Of a DNA stretch of 49,586 bases, positions 42,052-49,586 are shown one piece after another (position 1 is the first letter of the stretch; every line of letters starts with the position of its first letter). This DNA comes from an uncultured Chitinophagales bacterium. GTDB taxonomy: Bacteria > Bacteroidota > Bacteroidia > Chitinophagales > JAHDHT01. The notes beneath the pieces are model-generated. The model did not search any database. It was not told the DNA's origin and was given only the letters and a program-made list of their open reading frames with translations. The stretch lies in the NCBI GenBank assembly GCA_938023075.1, contig CALHDG010000046.1, positions 1 through 49,586 on the forward strand, read 5' to 3'. Made by a program: the position numbers and the translations under genes.

Positions 42052-42226
42052 ATTTTTATAACCTTTAGAATAAAGCCTAAATACGCATAACATAATTTTA
42101 TGACGAAAGCATGACAAAAAAGCTTGGTTTAATAAATTCAAATTATTAAACACTATTTTTAGTGGTTAAGTTCAATAAGTTATTGAACTTCAATAATTAA
42201 GATGTAACGTGATTATTTTATTCCTT

Positions 42227-42386
42227 AGGAACGATAAAAAAATAAATTTACCATCTGACTTTGCCATTTTTCGATATACTTCCTTAAAAAGCCTCGTCTA
42301 AGCTCCACTAAGCCTACGTTTTTCAACTCGTCTATCAAAACATGACTTTATCAGAGTTGATAAATTTATTTTCTCATCGTTCCTTA
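42227..42386. repeat. R2 near-palindromic element, copy 2
   Basis: Bounded by AGGAACGA and TCGTTCCT, with long complementary flanks (ATAAATTTA on the left, TAAATTTATT on the right). The interior matches 23761-23920 closely (TTCGATATACTTC, AAAGCCTCGTCT, ACTAAGCCTACGTTTTTC). The terminal bases differ between copies but stay complementary within each (AATG/CATT against AACG/CGTT), so the fold is kept. It lies between the hem operon promoter and the end of a convergent gene. Confidence 0.75.
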
Positions 42387-42407
42387 TTACAAAAATGACT
42401 AATTACT

Positions 42408-42914
42408 TTAATCAATCCAAATATCTTTATCAGATAAGATTTCGGATAAAATGCGCAGTACGGTTTCGCTATCTAATTGCCTTAATTGTTCTACTAATAG
42501 TTGAGCATCTTTATGTTCAGCAACATAATTTTTTAAGTGACCAATTTGAGAACCGGTTAAATGATTTTGCATCGCTTGTTTAATGGTTGTTACGGTATCG
42601 GCTTTTAAGTTTTTAACTGATTTAAAGCTTTTATCATCTAACAACTCAAATTGTTGTATTAAACCGTTTACTATTTGAACAGCTTTGCCGGCGGTGGCTT
42701 CTACATCATTTATTTTTTTCGGATACAATTCTTCCAAACTATTTTTTTGCAGATATTGTAAACCGGCTACTTGTTTATAATAATAACTTTGATCGCCAAA
42801 ATTTAACTTTAATATATTACCAACCGATGATTTAAATATATCCAAATCGAAAGTCTCTACCTTAATATTGGTTAGTTGACTTTGCAAAAACTCCAGGATA
42901 GCCGTTTTATTCAT
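42408..42914 (-). CDS. Small helical cytosolic protein, function unknown
   Basis: 168 residues with no signal peptide or transmembrane helix. The N-terminal third contains a possible beta-strand region (FKSSVGNILKLNFGDQSYYY). The remainder is predicted to be all helical and highly charged (NDVEATAGKAVQIVNGLIQQ, HLKNYVAEHKDAQLLVEQLR). I do not recognise the family. The gene stands alone, and the neighbouring lipoprotein on the same strand is 56 bp upstream, so they may be co-transcribed. Confidence 0.6.
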   Translation of the reverse strand: MNKTAILEFLQSQLTNIKVETFDLDIFKSSVGNILKLNFGDQSYYYKQVAGLQYLQKNSLEELYPKKINDVEATAGKAVQIVNGLIQQFELLDDKSFKSVKNLKADTVTTIKQAMQNHLTGSQIGHLKNYVAEHKDAQLLVEQLRQLDSETVLRILSEILSDKDIWID

Positions 42915-42970
42915 AAAATAAAATCTTATTTAAAAATGACATATTTAGAATTTTATATGCATAATATAGT

Positions 42971-43495
42971 TTAATTTTCAGGATAGCCAGCATCTTTCCA
43001 ACACCTAAATACCTCTAACTGTTCATCGGTTAAACTTCTCGGTTTATCTTCAGGCGCATATGCTGGTGGCATCGGTTGTTCAGCATTTGGATCTAACACC
43101 TTTGCTTCAAATCTACCACTTTCTATTCTTACTTTAAGGCTATCATAAACCATGTAAATAGGATGGCACCCATCATAAGAACAAGCAAGGTTTAAAATAT
43201 TTAACACCTCACCTTCGTAGGTAGCATTTAAACTTTCACAAAAATCTTCTGTTAAGCCAGCACAATTACAATTGACATCGTAAACATCATTTACGGTATC
43301 GGCATTTCCATCATCGCAAGCATTGCCTATAGTAACTGAACCATTGCAAGTACCTTCACAATCTTCAACAGCTAAGCCTCCACAAACGCCGGCACAATCT
43401 AAATTTGCTGTACAGTCATCATCTTTACAAGATGAAAAATAGAACAATGCCACTACGGTTGCAGTGAACAAGAAAATTAATTTTAAGTTATTCAT
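42971..43495 (-). CDS. Lipoprotein with CX4CH motif and Cys-rich DCAGVCGG segment
   Basis: 174 residues. The lipobox is YFSSC (Cys23). Residues about 26-50 carry DCAGVCGGLAVEDCEGTCNG, a short cysteine-rich linker common in marine Bacteroidota. The C-terminal part (LNLACSYDGCHPIYMVYD, then MPPAYAPEDKPRSLTDEQLE and VFRCWKDAGYPEN) matches the small cytochrome-like domains in which MPP, LTDxQ and CWxDxGxP recur. The cysteines before the His are five apart (CSYDGCH, CX4CH) instead of CXXCH. Haem binding is therefore uncertain. Confidence 0.65.
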   Translation of the reverse strand: MNNLKLIFLFTATVVALFYFSSCKDDDCTANLDCAGVCGGLAVEDCEGTCNGSVTIGNACDDGNADTVNDVYDVNCNCAGLTEDFCESLNATYEGEVLNILNLACSYDGCHPIYMVYDSLKVRIESGRFEAKVLDPNAEQPMPPAYAPEDKPRSLTDEQLEVFRCWKDAGYPEN

Positions 43496-44004
43496 ACATG
43501 TTTATTTCTATTGTTGTGTAAATATACAGGTTTCTTTCTTAAGCCAAAAAGTATAGAGAAAATTCTATGGGATGGATTGAGGCTGCAAACTGACTTTTAT
43601 AAGCATAATAAACACATTAAAAAACATTTCTATTCATTTCAATGCCTTATGCCAAACTTAAAAAATGTTAACAACAAGGTTAATTAGTTTTTATTTTAAT
43701 TTGAAAATAATTGGAATATAATGTTTTATGAAATTTAATTATAGTCTTCAATGTTAAAATTAATATTTCACACTATTTTTAGAGCAACATTATTTTTTAT
43801 GTTATACATTCGAGGCATTCTTAAACTAAAAACACAAACGCATTCTTATCGTGAAAATACCATTAGCATAAGCTCTTCTAATTTCAGCAATTTGAAGTAA
43901 TGAAGGGATATTTGGCTCTATGGAATTTTTTCAAGCTCAAAATTATTAATTTTTCAAACGACTTTTTTTATATGAAAATTTTATTAACTAAAAAATTTTA
44001 CAAC
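43496..44004. other. AT-rich intergenic region without a gene
   Basis: About 500 bp between divergent genes. It probably holds both promoters but no box convincing enough to list. The metalloprotease frame is open from 43900; its upstream ATGs (43900, 43972) lack a signal peptide at the right distance. Confidence 0.4.
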
Positions 44005-47000
44005 ATGAAACACTTAAGTAATTGCCTTAATTTTGGCATTATTGTTTTAACTAATCTATTCTTATTTATAAGTGCAGTTAACGCTAAAGATTTAATAGAA
44101 GTAGTATTAGATGACAATTTGGATTTTGCAACAAACAATTACAATATTCCGGCTACAGCAATCTATAATGACTTTAGTATGTCGGTCAATTTTACCCAAA
44201 TCAATATTTTTGAGCCAGCTTCTAACGAAGAATTTCCTGTAAATATTGATGGATTTTTTGAAGAAGGTAGCTCGCACGTTAAACTACAACTTAACCAAAG
44301 CAGTTTTGCTAGCCTAAAGCAAAGCAAACCCCAAAACCTGTTAGTTGAAATACCTGTTGCTAGTGGTAAAAAATTTACCTTAGCCTTAAAAAAGGGGAAT
44401 CCTATAAGTGATGATTTTCAATTTAAAAATGTTGATGGAAACGCGATTGCTTTTAACGAAGGCATCCATTATCAAGGTATTATAAAAGATCATGCTACCT
44501 CTTGGGCTGCCATTAGTATTTTTGAAGATTATGTAAGAGCCTTGTTTATTGATTATGAAGGCATTTACGTATTAAGTGCTATCAATCATTTCGACGATCA
44601 CTACCTATTGTACAATGATAAAAAATTGGCAGTTCCATACTATTCAAATTTATCTTGTGGAGTAGATGAATTAGAGGTTTTTGGCGAACATGGAATGGCT
44701 AAACAAGCTACAGGCAGTAGCCGAAGCTCAAAAAAACTGCAAGACAGGCCACTTAGAATTTCTATTGAAACGGATTATGCCATGTTTGAACATCAGCAAA
44801 ATTTTCAACACGTGTATAATTATGTAACGGCTACACTCAATGAAGCTGCCATGTTTTTCAGAAATGAATCCATTGATATTGAATTGTCGGAAATAGTGGC
44901 TTGGGATACGGAAGACACTTATGACAAAAACTCTGCCTCTACCGCTTTGCAAGAATTTGGTGAAAGAAGAAGGGATGCGTTTAATGGAGACCTATTACAC
45001 TTGTTTACTTCAGAATATAGAGATATAGGCGGTATTGCGAATGTTGATGCATTAGGGCAATGTTATTTATTTTACCCTCAATATGATATTAATTACGGAC
45101 CCTATGGGCTTAGTGTAGTAGATTTTTGGCCTTGCGCTTTTGGCTTATATCATTATGATGTTTGGACTTTTGTACATGAAATTGGGCATAATCTTGGCTC
45201 CAGACATACACATTTTCCTGTTTGGGAAGTAAACGATATGCCAAACCAAACCTTAGACAATGCCGAAGTTTGTCACGACCCTGCCATAAACTGTTTTGAT
45301 CACGAAACTACCCTGCAAGCTTTACAAAAAACAGGAGGCTCAATTATGAGTTACTATGTAGCAACGGAATATGGAGCTAGCTTTTATAGAGGGTATGGCA
45401 CTCAACCAGGAAATTTAATTAGAGATAACATTAATGAATTTTTCGATTTAGGTTGTATGGATGTTTTAGCTTGTAACTATAACCCAAATGCAAGTGTAGA
45501 AGATGGCTCATGCATATTTGGAAACCGTACCAACAACACTTTCATTTTTGAAGAAATACCTTGGCTTAATGGTCAAATAAATAAAATTAATTGCAGTAAT
45601 GAATCGATAATAGTATATACCAATCCAGGAGAAAATTTTAAAAATGTATTAATAAATAATGATGGATGCATTACAAATTATAATTGTAGTGGAGATATTG
45701 CCTATGGCATTGTACCAGATTTTAATACCATTAATATAGTTAGTTCATGGACCTGCAAAGACTGTAACGGCAATAGGAAAGGTTGTACAGATCCTAACGC
45801 TTGCAACTACAATGCTACCGCTAATTTTAACGATGGCACTTGCAACTATGGCAATACAACATGTACGGATAATTGCAACACTAACTGCACATGTTTAAAC
45901 ATATCTACTACCGCAAATACTAGTAACGATATTTTTGCACAATATCCTTGGTTGGCTAATGCTATTGGTTATAATGGGTTGTGCAACTTCGAAAAAATTA
46001 CAGAATATGATTTCTCAACTCATCAATTTATTAATATTGAATTTAATGATGGAACAGCACAACTTTACAGAGGAGACGGAACCTTTTATTGTACAACCAA
46101 TTTATGTTATGATTGTTTTGATCAACACATACCTAATCCTAATCTTGCAACCATTACTTGCTGGACATGCCCGGAAAACTGCGATGCACTCGGTGTAGTA
46201 ACTTACCAAATTTGCGATGGAGGACAATGGTATTATACCATTGAAACCACTGATGGTGAAACTATTGACCCTTACAACGATTTGTACAATATCAATTTCA
46301 GTTACCCAAATGGGGCAGTAGTTAACTTTAGTTATGTGGAAGAGTTTCCTTCTAACTGCGAATACGTAGAGAAAGGTGTTCAAATTAACTGTATTGAAGA
46401 AGTTGAGTTTCCGTGTAACTTTTCACATACCGGAACTGTTTTTTACGAAACGTGTGATGATGGTTTGGAATACTATTTAATTGAAATGGATAATGGTCAA
46501 ATTTTAGATCCCTACAATAGTTCTACCGTTAATTTTAATTTTGTAGATGGAGATATAGTTGAATTTGAATATTTACCCTATAACCAAACCTACTGTAATT
46601 TGTCAGATGTAGCCGGAATGATTTTATGTATTCGTTCAATTGGCTGCAACAATACCGGTATTGTGTTTGCCGAAAATTGTAACAACTCCAATTACTTAAT
46701 TAGAGCAACTGACGGATCAATAATTTACCCATATGATCTTTCTGGAAGTGGTTATGTTTTCCAAAACGGTGATATTGTAAAATTTGACTATTCAAGTACG
46801 TTTGCAAGTCCGTGCAGCGAAGCAACTTACGGTGTTTATTTAACTTGTATAGAAAAAATTGAATTGCCTTGTACACATACTGGTACAGTTATAAATGAAT
46901 TTTGCGATGGAACCAATTACAAGCTAATTGATATGGGTGACGCCGGAATTTTAGATCCTTACTTAAGCCCCATTGTAAACTTTGAGTTTGAAGAAGGTGC

Positions 47001-47286
47001 CACGGTTGAATTTGCATATCTGCCAATACCTTTTTCGCCTTGTGTAGCAGCAGGCGAATCTGGCATTTTAACATGTGTTCAAAATGTATGTCGTAACAAT
47101 ATTCGAACCATCAATTCAGTTCCCATTCCTGATGGCATGCACGGCAATGCAAAGCACATCATCACTTGGGGAGAAGTGCACCAATCTTCAAACGTAACCC
47201 TAAGAGCCAATAGAATTACCATGCCAGTAGGTTTTAAAGTAGAAGCCGGTGCCCGCTTTAAAACAATTAGTGACGGTTGCCAATGA
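44005..47286 (+). CDS. Secreted reprolysin-like zinc metalloprotease with C-terminal repeats
   Basis: 1093 residues from the ATG at 44005 (signal peptide to VNAK). The zinc site is HEIGHNLGSRH (His391, Glu392, His395, His401), with a Met-turn at Met448 (SIMSYY), as in metzincins of the reprolysin/M12 type. Two short GCxDxxACNYNxxAxxxDGxC modules follow. Residues about 726-1030 are four 75-residue repeats with the pattern TGxVxxExCDxGxxYYLI, DPY, FxxGxxVEFxYxP and C at the end. The last 60 residues resemble the terminal domain of the protein at 38080. It is likely an exported protease with adhesive repeats. Confidence 0.85.
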   Translation: MKHLSNCLNFGIIVLTNLFLFISAVNAKDLIEVVLDDNLDFATNNYNIPATAIYNDFSMSVNFTQINIFEPASNEEFPVNIDGFFEEGSSHVKLQLNQSSFASLKQSKPQNLLVEIPVASGKKFTLALKKGNPISDDFQFKNVDGNAIAFNEGIHYQGIIKDHATSWAAISIFEDYVRALFIDYEGIYVLSAINHFDDHYLLYNDKKLAVPYYSNLSCGVDELEVFGEHGMAKQATGSSRSSKKLQDRPLRISIETDYAMFEHQQNFQHVYNYVTATLNEAAMFFRNESIDIELSEIVAWDTEDTYDKNSASTALQEFGERRRDAFNGDLLHLFTSEYRDIGGIANVDALGQCYLFYPQYDINYGPYGLSVVDFWPCAFGLYHYDVWTFVHEIGHNLGSRHTHFPVWEVNDMPNQTLDNAEVCHDPAINCFDHETTLQALQKTGGSIMSYYVATEYGASFYRGYGTQPGNLIRDNINEFFDLGCMDVLACNYNPNASVEDGSCIFGNRTNNTFIFEEIPWLNGQINKINCSNESIIVYTNPGENFKNVLINNDGCITNYNCSGDIAYGIVPDFNTINIVSSWTCKDCNGNRKGCTDPNACNYNATANFNDGTCNYGNTTCTDNCNTNCTCLNISTTANTSNDIFAQYPWLANAIGYNGLCNFEKITEYDFSTHQFINIEFNDGTAQLYRGDGTFYCTTNLCYDCFDQHIPNPNLATITCWTCPENCDALGVVTYQICDGGQWYYTIETTDGETIDPYNDLYNINFSYPNGAVVNFSYVEEFPSNCEYVEKGVQINCIEEVEFPCNFSHTGTVFYETCDDGLEYYLIEMDNGQILDPYNSSTVNFNFVDGDIVEFEYLPYNQTYCNLSDVAGMILCIRSIGCNNTGIVFAENCNNSNYLIRATDGSIIYPYDLSGSGYVFQNGDIVKFDYSSTFASPCSEATYGVYLTCIEKIELPCTHTGTVINEFCDGTNYKLIDMGDAGILDPYLSPIVNFEFEEGATVEFAYLPIPFSPCVAAGESGILTCVQNVCRNNIRTINSVPIPDGMHGNAKHIITWGEVHQSSNVTLRANRITMPVGFKVEAGARFKTISDGCQ

Positions 47287-47314
47287 AATAGCCTGTTTCA
47301 ATAAAACGAATAAT

Positions 47315-47773
47315 ATGAACTACGCGACAAATTTTAACGACCATTATAAAAACGCTGTTGAATCAAATTATTGGTACAGCGTTGCCAAGCAAAGTAAACA
47401 ACAAAGGCACGAAACCAATGCACGCCATCTCAATTCTAACTCCAATAGTAATGGTATTCAACTAAAAATAGATAAACAAAAACAATGGGTTGGCTTTGAT
47501 GAGGTGATTCGCTTAGAAGCAGAATCGAGCTACACCAAAGTATTTGTACAACATAATACACAACCGGTTTTAGTATGCAAACCACTCAAATATTTTGACG
47601 ATAAATTGAATATGCAAAATTTTATACGGACACATCGTTCACACTTAGTAAACAAACGTTTTGTTCAATCTTTTAATAGATTTAATAAACCTAAATTACT
47701 ACTAAGTGATGGAAGTACCGTTGAAGTTTCGCACCGCCGGTTAAAGGGTGTAAAAGTGTTTTTTCATACCTAA
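47315..47773 (+). CDS. LytTR-domain DNA-binding regulator without receiver domain
   Basis: 152 residues from the ATG at 47315; the frame opens at 47249 inside the protease gene. Residues about 50-150 form a LytTR domain: DEVIRLEAESSYTKVFVQ, then FIRTHRSHLVNKRFVQSFNR and LLLSDGSTVEVSHRRL. The N-terminal 50 residues are polar and low in complexity (HLNSNSNSNG) in place of the usual phosphoreceiver domain, so it is not a two-component regulator. It starts 28 bp after the protease gene and is probably co-transcribed with it, ending at the terminator at 47804. Confidence 0.88.
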   Translation: MNYATNFNDHYKNAVESNYWYSVAKQSKQQRHETNARHLNSNSNSNGIQLKIDKQKQWVGFDEVIRLEAESSYTKVFVQHNTQPVLVCKPLKYFDDKLNMQNFIRTHRSHLVNKRFVQSFNRFNKPKLLLSDGSTVEVSHRRLKGVKVFFHT

Positions 47774-47803
47774 CATAAATTTTTACTTATTGATAATTTC
47801 TAA

Positions 47804-47842
47804 TAAGGAGGCTTGAGCTTATTCAAGTCTCCTTAATTTTTT
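47804..47842 (+). terminator. Rho-independent terminator after the LytTR gene
   Basis: TAAGGAG, a mismatch and CTTGA pair with TCAAG and CTCCTTA, followed by ATTTTTT. It lies 30 bp after the stop codon and likely ends the protease-LytTR transcript. Confidence 0.85.
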
Positions 47843-47873
47843 AGTGATAATCCTAAAGTGAAAAATATCAGTT

Positions 47874-47989
47874 CTTTTTGAAGCGAAAGCTGAGGAATAC
47901 TTTCATAGGCGCAGCTCGCTTTCCGTTCAAATGCTGCGCCAACGCCACAAGAGCCAATGCTTCAGGCAGCATAACCACTGCAATCGAGG
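47874..47989 (+). repeat. R1 structured repeat, copy 5
   Basis: Head CTTTTTGAAGCGAAAG (G at 47880). The core starts 35 bp later. The outer stem is CTCG (47915-47918) with CGAG (47985-47988), a third compensated version of this stem. The inner stem is ATGCTGC/GCAGCAT. It follows the terminator of the LytTR gene. Confidence 0.75.
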
Positions 47990-48056
47990 CTAAACTTTTA
48001 ACTTCGCCCGGGTTCAATAACAACGCAATTCATTAGCTTCCAAATCAATAATTTTC

Positions 48057-48064
48057 TACTTTTG
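48057..48064 (+). promoter_or_regulatory. Promoter -7 box of the final gene
   Basis: TACTTTTG matches TAnnTTTG, 68 bp before the ATG at 48133. Confidence 0.5.
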
Positions 48065-48132
48065 CCCCAACAACTAAAGTAAAAAACTACTTTTATCTAA
48101 ATACTAAACACCTTTAAAAATTTTCATTAAAC

Positions 48133-49254
48133 ATGATGTGGCTTAAAACCAATTGTATTTTTGCAGTATTCATATTTGTAACACACTTATTTAATAGTGC
48201 AACTGTGTTGGGGCAACAACAAAACAATGTTTCCATTAATAGTACGATAAGCCAAAAAACCGGAATCTCCCTTACAAAAGTTGAGCAATCTACCAATATC
48301 GTTAATCGTTATAATGCCTTAATTGAAAATCTTAAAAACAATAAAAAATATACCCTTAAAGAAAAACGCAAACAAATTAATGCGTTAAAACAAGCCATGA
48401 AAGTGGAATTAGAAACGATATTAACTGCTAACGAATTACTCGATTTTCAAAAAGCCCATGCTGTAGTAAAGCAAAAAGAAAATAACTTGTTGACTGATGA
48501 AAAACGAAAAGCGATGTACGCTGAAGTACAAACTTATTTAAAAGAAGCCTACTTTCCGTTTGTAAAAGGGGAACGCTTATTGTTAGAAGAACAATTTGAT
48601 AAAACTATCCAGCAAAAAATAAGGAACTATAAAACTGACGTACTCAAAAGACAAACTACACTAAAAGAAAAGCAACAAGCCTGTAAATCACTCAAAAAAA
48701 TGGAACAGCGAAGATGTATTAAAACACTTAAAGCGTTAAAAAAAGAAAATCAAACTCAAAACAAAATTTGTAAAGATTGGCTGTTGACAAATCAAAATTT
48801 TTCAAGCAGTTTACAAAATATTAATCAACAAAAAGTAATCTGGAAAAATTCTATAACTGAAATTTTAAGTAAATATTATGTCAATATAGATACTGCAGAT
48901 TTCCCCTTAAAACCGGATTATTTTCTAAAACATGCTTCACTACTTAATTTTGCTTTTTTAGATGTAGAGAAATTAGCCTGGCTAGATGAAGATTTTTCAA
49001 CTTATGGAAAGATTGACTTTGCCTATAGTTTAAATGGACAACCTTTTGTAAGCTATCAACTAGAAAATACCGTTAACGTTACTATTCATGTAATTAGTCA
49101 TCAAATGGTATTAGAGCAAAATATTAACGAATCCACTTTAGAAGCCGGCTTTTACAAAAACGAATTATCTTCCAACCTAATGCCGGGTTTATACTTTATT
49201 CGTTTAATACTTAACGGTACGCTTGCTGATGTGAAAAAATTAGTCATTCTTTAG
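48133..49254 (+). CDS. Secreted helical protein with T9SS-type C-terminus
   Basis: 373 residues. The signal peptide ends near ATVLGQ (residue 28). Residues about 40-235 are lysine-rich, strongly charged helices (NLKNNKKYTLKEKRKQINAL, KTDVLKRQTTLKEKQQ) and look like coiled coil. The last 80 residues switch to beta strands and end in LEAGFYKNELSSNLMPGLYF then IRLILNGTLADVKKLVIL, the pattern of a type A T9SS sorting domain, so it should be exported to the surface. No function is recognised. The transcript ends at 49395-49420. Confidence 0.65.
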   Translation: MMWLKTNCIFAVFIFVTHLFNSATVLGQQQNNVSINSTISQKTGISLTKVEQSTNIVNRYNALIENLKNNKKYTLKEKRKQINALKQAMKVELETILTANELLDFQKAHAVVKQKENNLLTDEKRKAMYAEVQTYLKEAYFPFVKGERLLLEEQFDKTIQQKIRNYKTDVLKRQTTLKEKQQACKSLKKMEQRRCIKTLKALKKENQTQNKICKDWLLTNQNFSSSLQNINQQKVIWKNSITEILSKYYVNIDTADFPLKPDYFLKHASLLNFAFLDVEKLAWLDEDFSTYGKIDFAYSLNGQPFVSYQLENTVNVTIHVISHQMVLEQNINESTLEAGFYKNELSSNLMPGLYFIRLILNGTLADVKKLVIL

Positions 49255-49586
49255 TTTATACCAAATTGGTATTGTAAAGGCTCCAATCATCTCCACTTTA
49301 GCAACAATCGTTTTACTTTATTGCCGAAAATAAATGTTTAGTACTTTTCAATTTTATAATTACTTCAACAAATAAGTTCAATTTACTGACTAAGAGGCTA
49401 AAAACTTTATAGCCTTTTTTACGGAATCGATATTCGTTATTCATTAAATAGGGTCTCCTCAAAAAATCAAAATTGATTTTCCAAATGTTAAAATTGCTAT
49501 TTTAACTCAGAAATCAGTTGTAAGATTTCATAAAGTCTAAAAAAAATCTTATCTTAATATAATTCATAATATCTTTTAATCTGTTA
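49255..49586. other. Intergenic region without a gene
   Basis: No gene to the window edge. TACCAAATTGGTA at 49259-49271 is a short perfect palindrome resembling the outer end of R3 elements, but no further R3 sequence follows. A terminator lies at 49395-49420. Confidence 0.4.
49395..49420 (+). terminator. Rho-independent terminator of the last gene
   Basis: AGGCTA pairs with TAGCCT around a nine-base loop, followed by five more T, about 140 bp after the stop at 49254. Confidence 0.65.

Noticed and set aside
49259-49271. Additional R3 element at the right edge
   Set aside because: Only a 13-bp palindrome resembling one end is present; no interior or second end follows.

Overview
This is chromosomal DNA of a member of the Bacteroidota. 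The sequence evidence is: promoter boxes of the TAnnTTTG type with few Shine-Dalgarno sites, several secreted proteins with type IX secretion (T9SS) C-terminal sorting domains, the rpmB-rpmG-DUF4295-ftsY cluster, a Bat operon (MoxR, DUF58, BatD-like, BatA-like), and BshA for bacillithiol. The base composition is AT-rich. A genus cannot be named from the window; an uncultured Chitinophagales- or Saprospirales-like lineage would fit.

Layout. 1-9.7 kb: start of a leucine-rich-repeat protein, serS, bshA, a di-heme cytochrome lipoprotein and two T9SS-exported proteins (FG-GAP propeller and arylsulfotransferase-like). 9.7-12.6 kb: an accessory patch with a GC-richer ABC exporter between a decayed IS4-type transposase fragment and a fragment of an outer-membrane barrel gene. 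12.6-16.8 kb: envelope proteins (PorV/PorQ-like barrel, helix-hairpin-helix plus barrel protein, OmpA-type lipoprotein). 16.8-22.5 kb: an exported TPR-CHAT protease with a DUF11-like secreted partner, then a repeat-bearing membrane lipoprotein. 22.6-28.3 kb: Uma2-type nuclease, ribosomal genes, ftsY and a PcrA/UvrD helicase. 28.3-31.9 kb: remnants of a ParE-type toxin-antitoxin pair, a duplicated scrap of the helicase gene, and a DUF234 ATPase with a nuclease-like C-terminus. Immediately 5' of that ATPase lies a five-unit tandem array of hairpins. 32-36.3 kb: Bat operon. 36.5-42 kb: a PLP gamma-synthase/lyase, a secreted protein and a hemA-hemC-hemQ operon. 42.2-49.3 kb: hypothetical proteins, a large reprolysin-like metalloprotease with four C-terminal repeats, a LytTR regulator and another T9SS-type protein. 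No rRNA, tRNA, CRISPR array or intact transposase was seen.

The most unusual content is between the genes. Family R1 has five copies at 9.8, 23.6, 34.1, 36.4 and 47.9 kb. Each has a T-rich GAAGCGAAAC head, a linker of nearly fixed length (35-36 bp) but variable sequence, and a 73-74 bp core with two short stems whose base pairs covary between copies. Families R2 and R3 are 160-180 bp near-palindromes with inverted ends. The tandem hairpin array (R4) beside the ATPase-nuclease gene is the best candidate for a new functional system. The two distal bat genes are bracketed by inverted R1 copies, and the upstream copy lies where the batD start codon should be.
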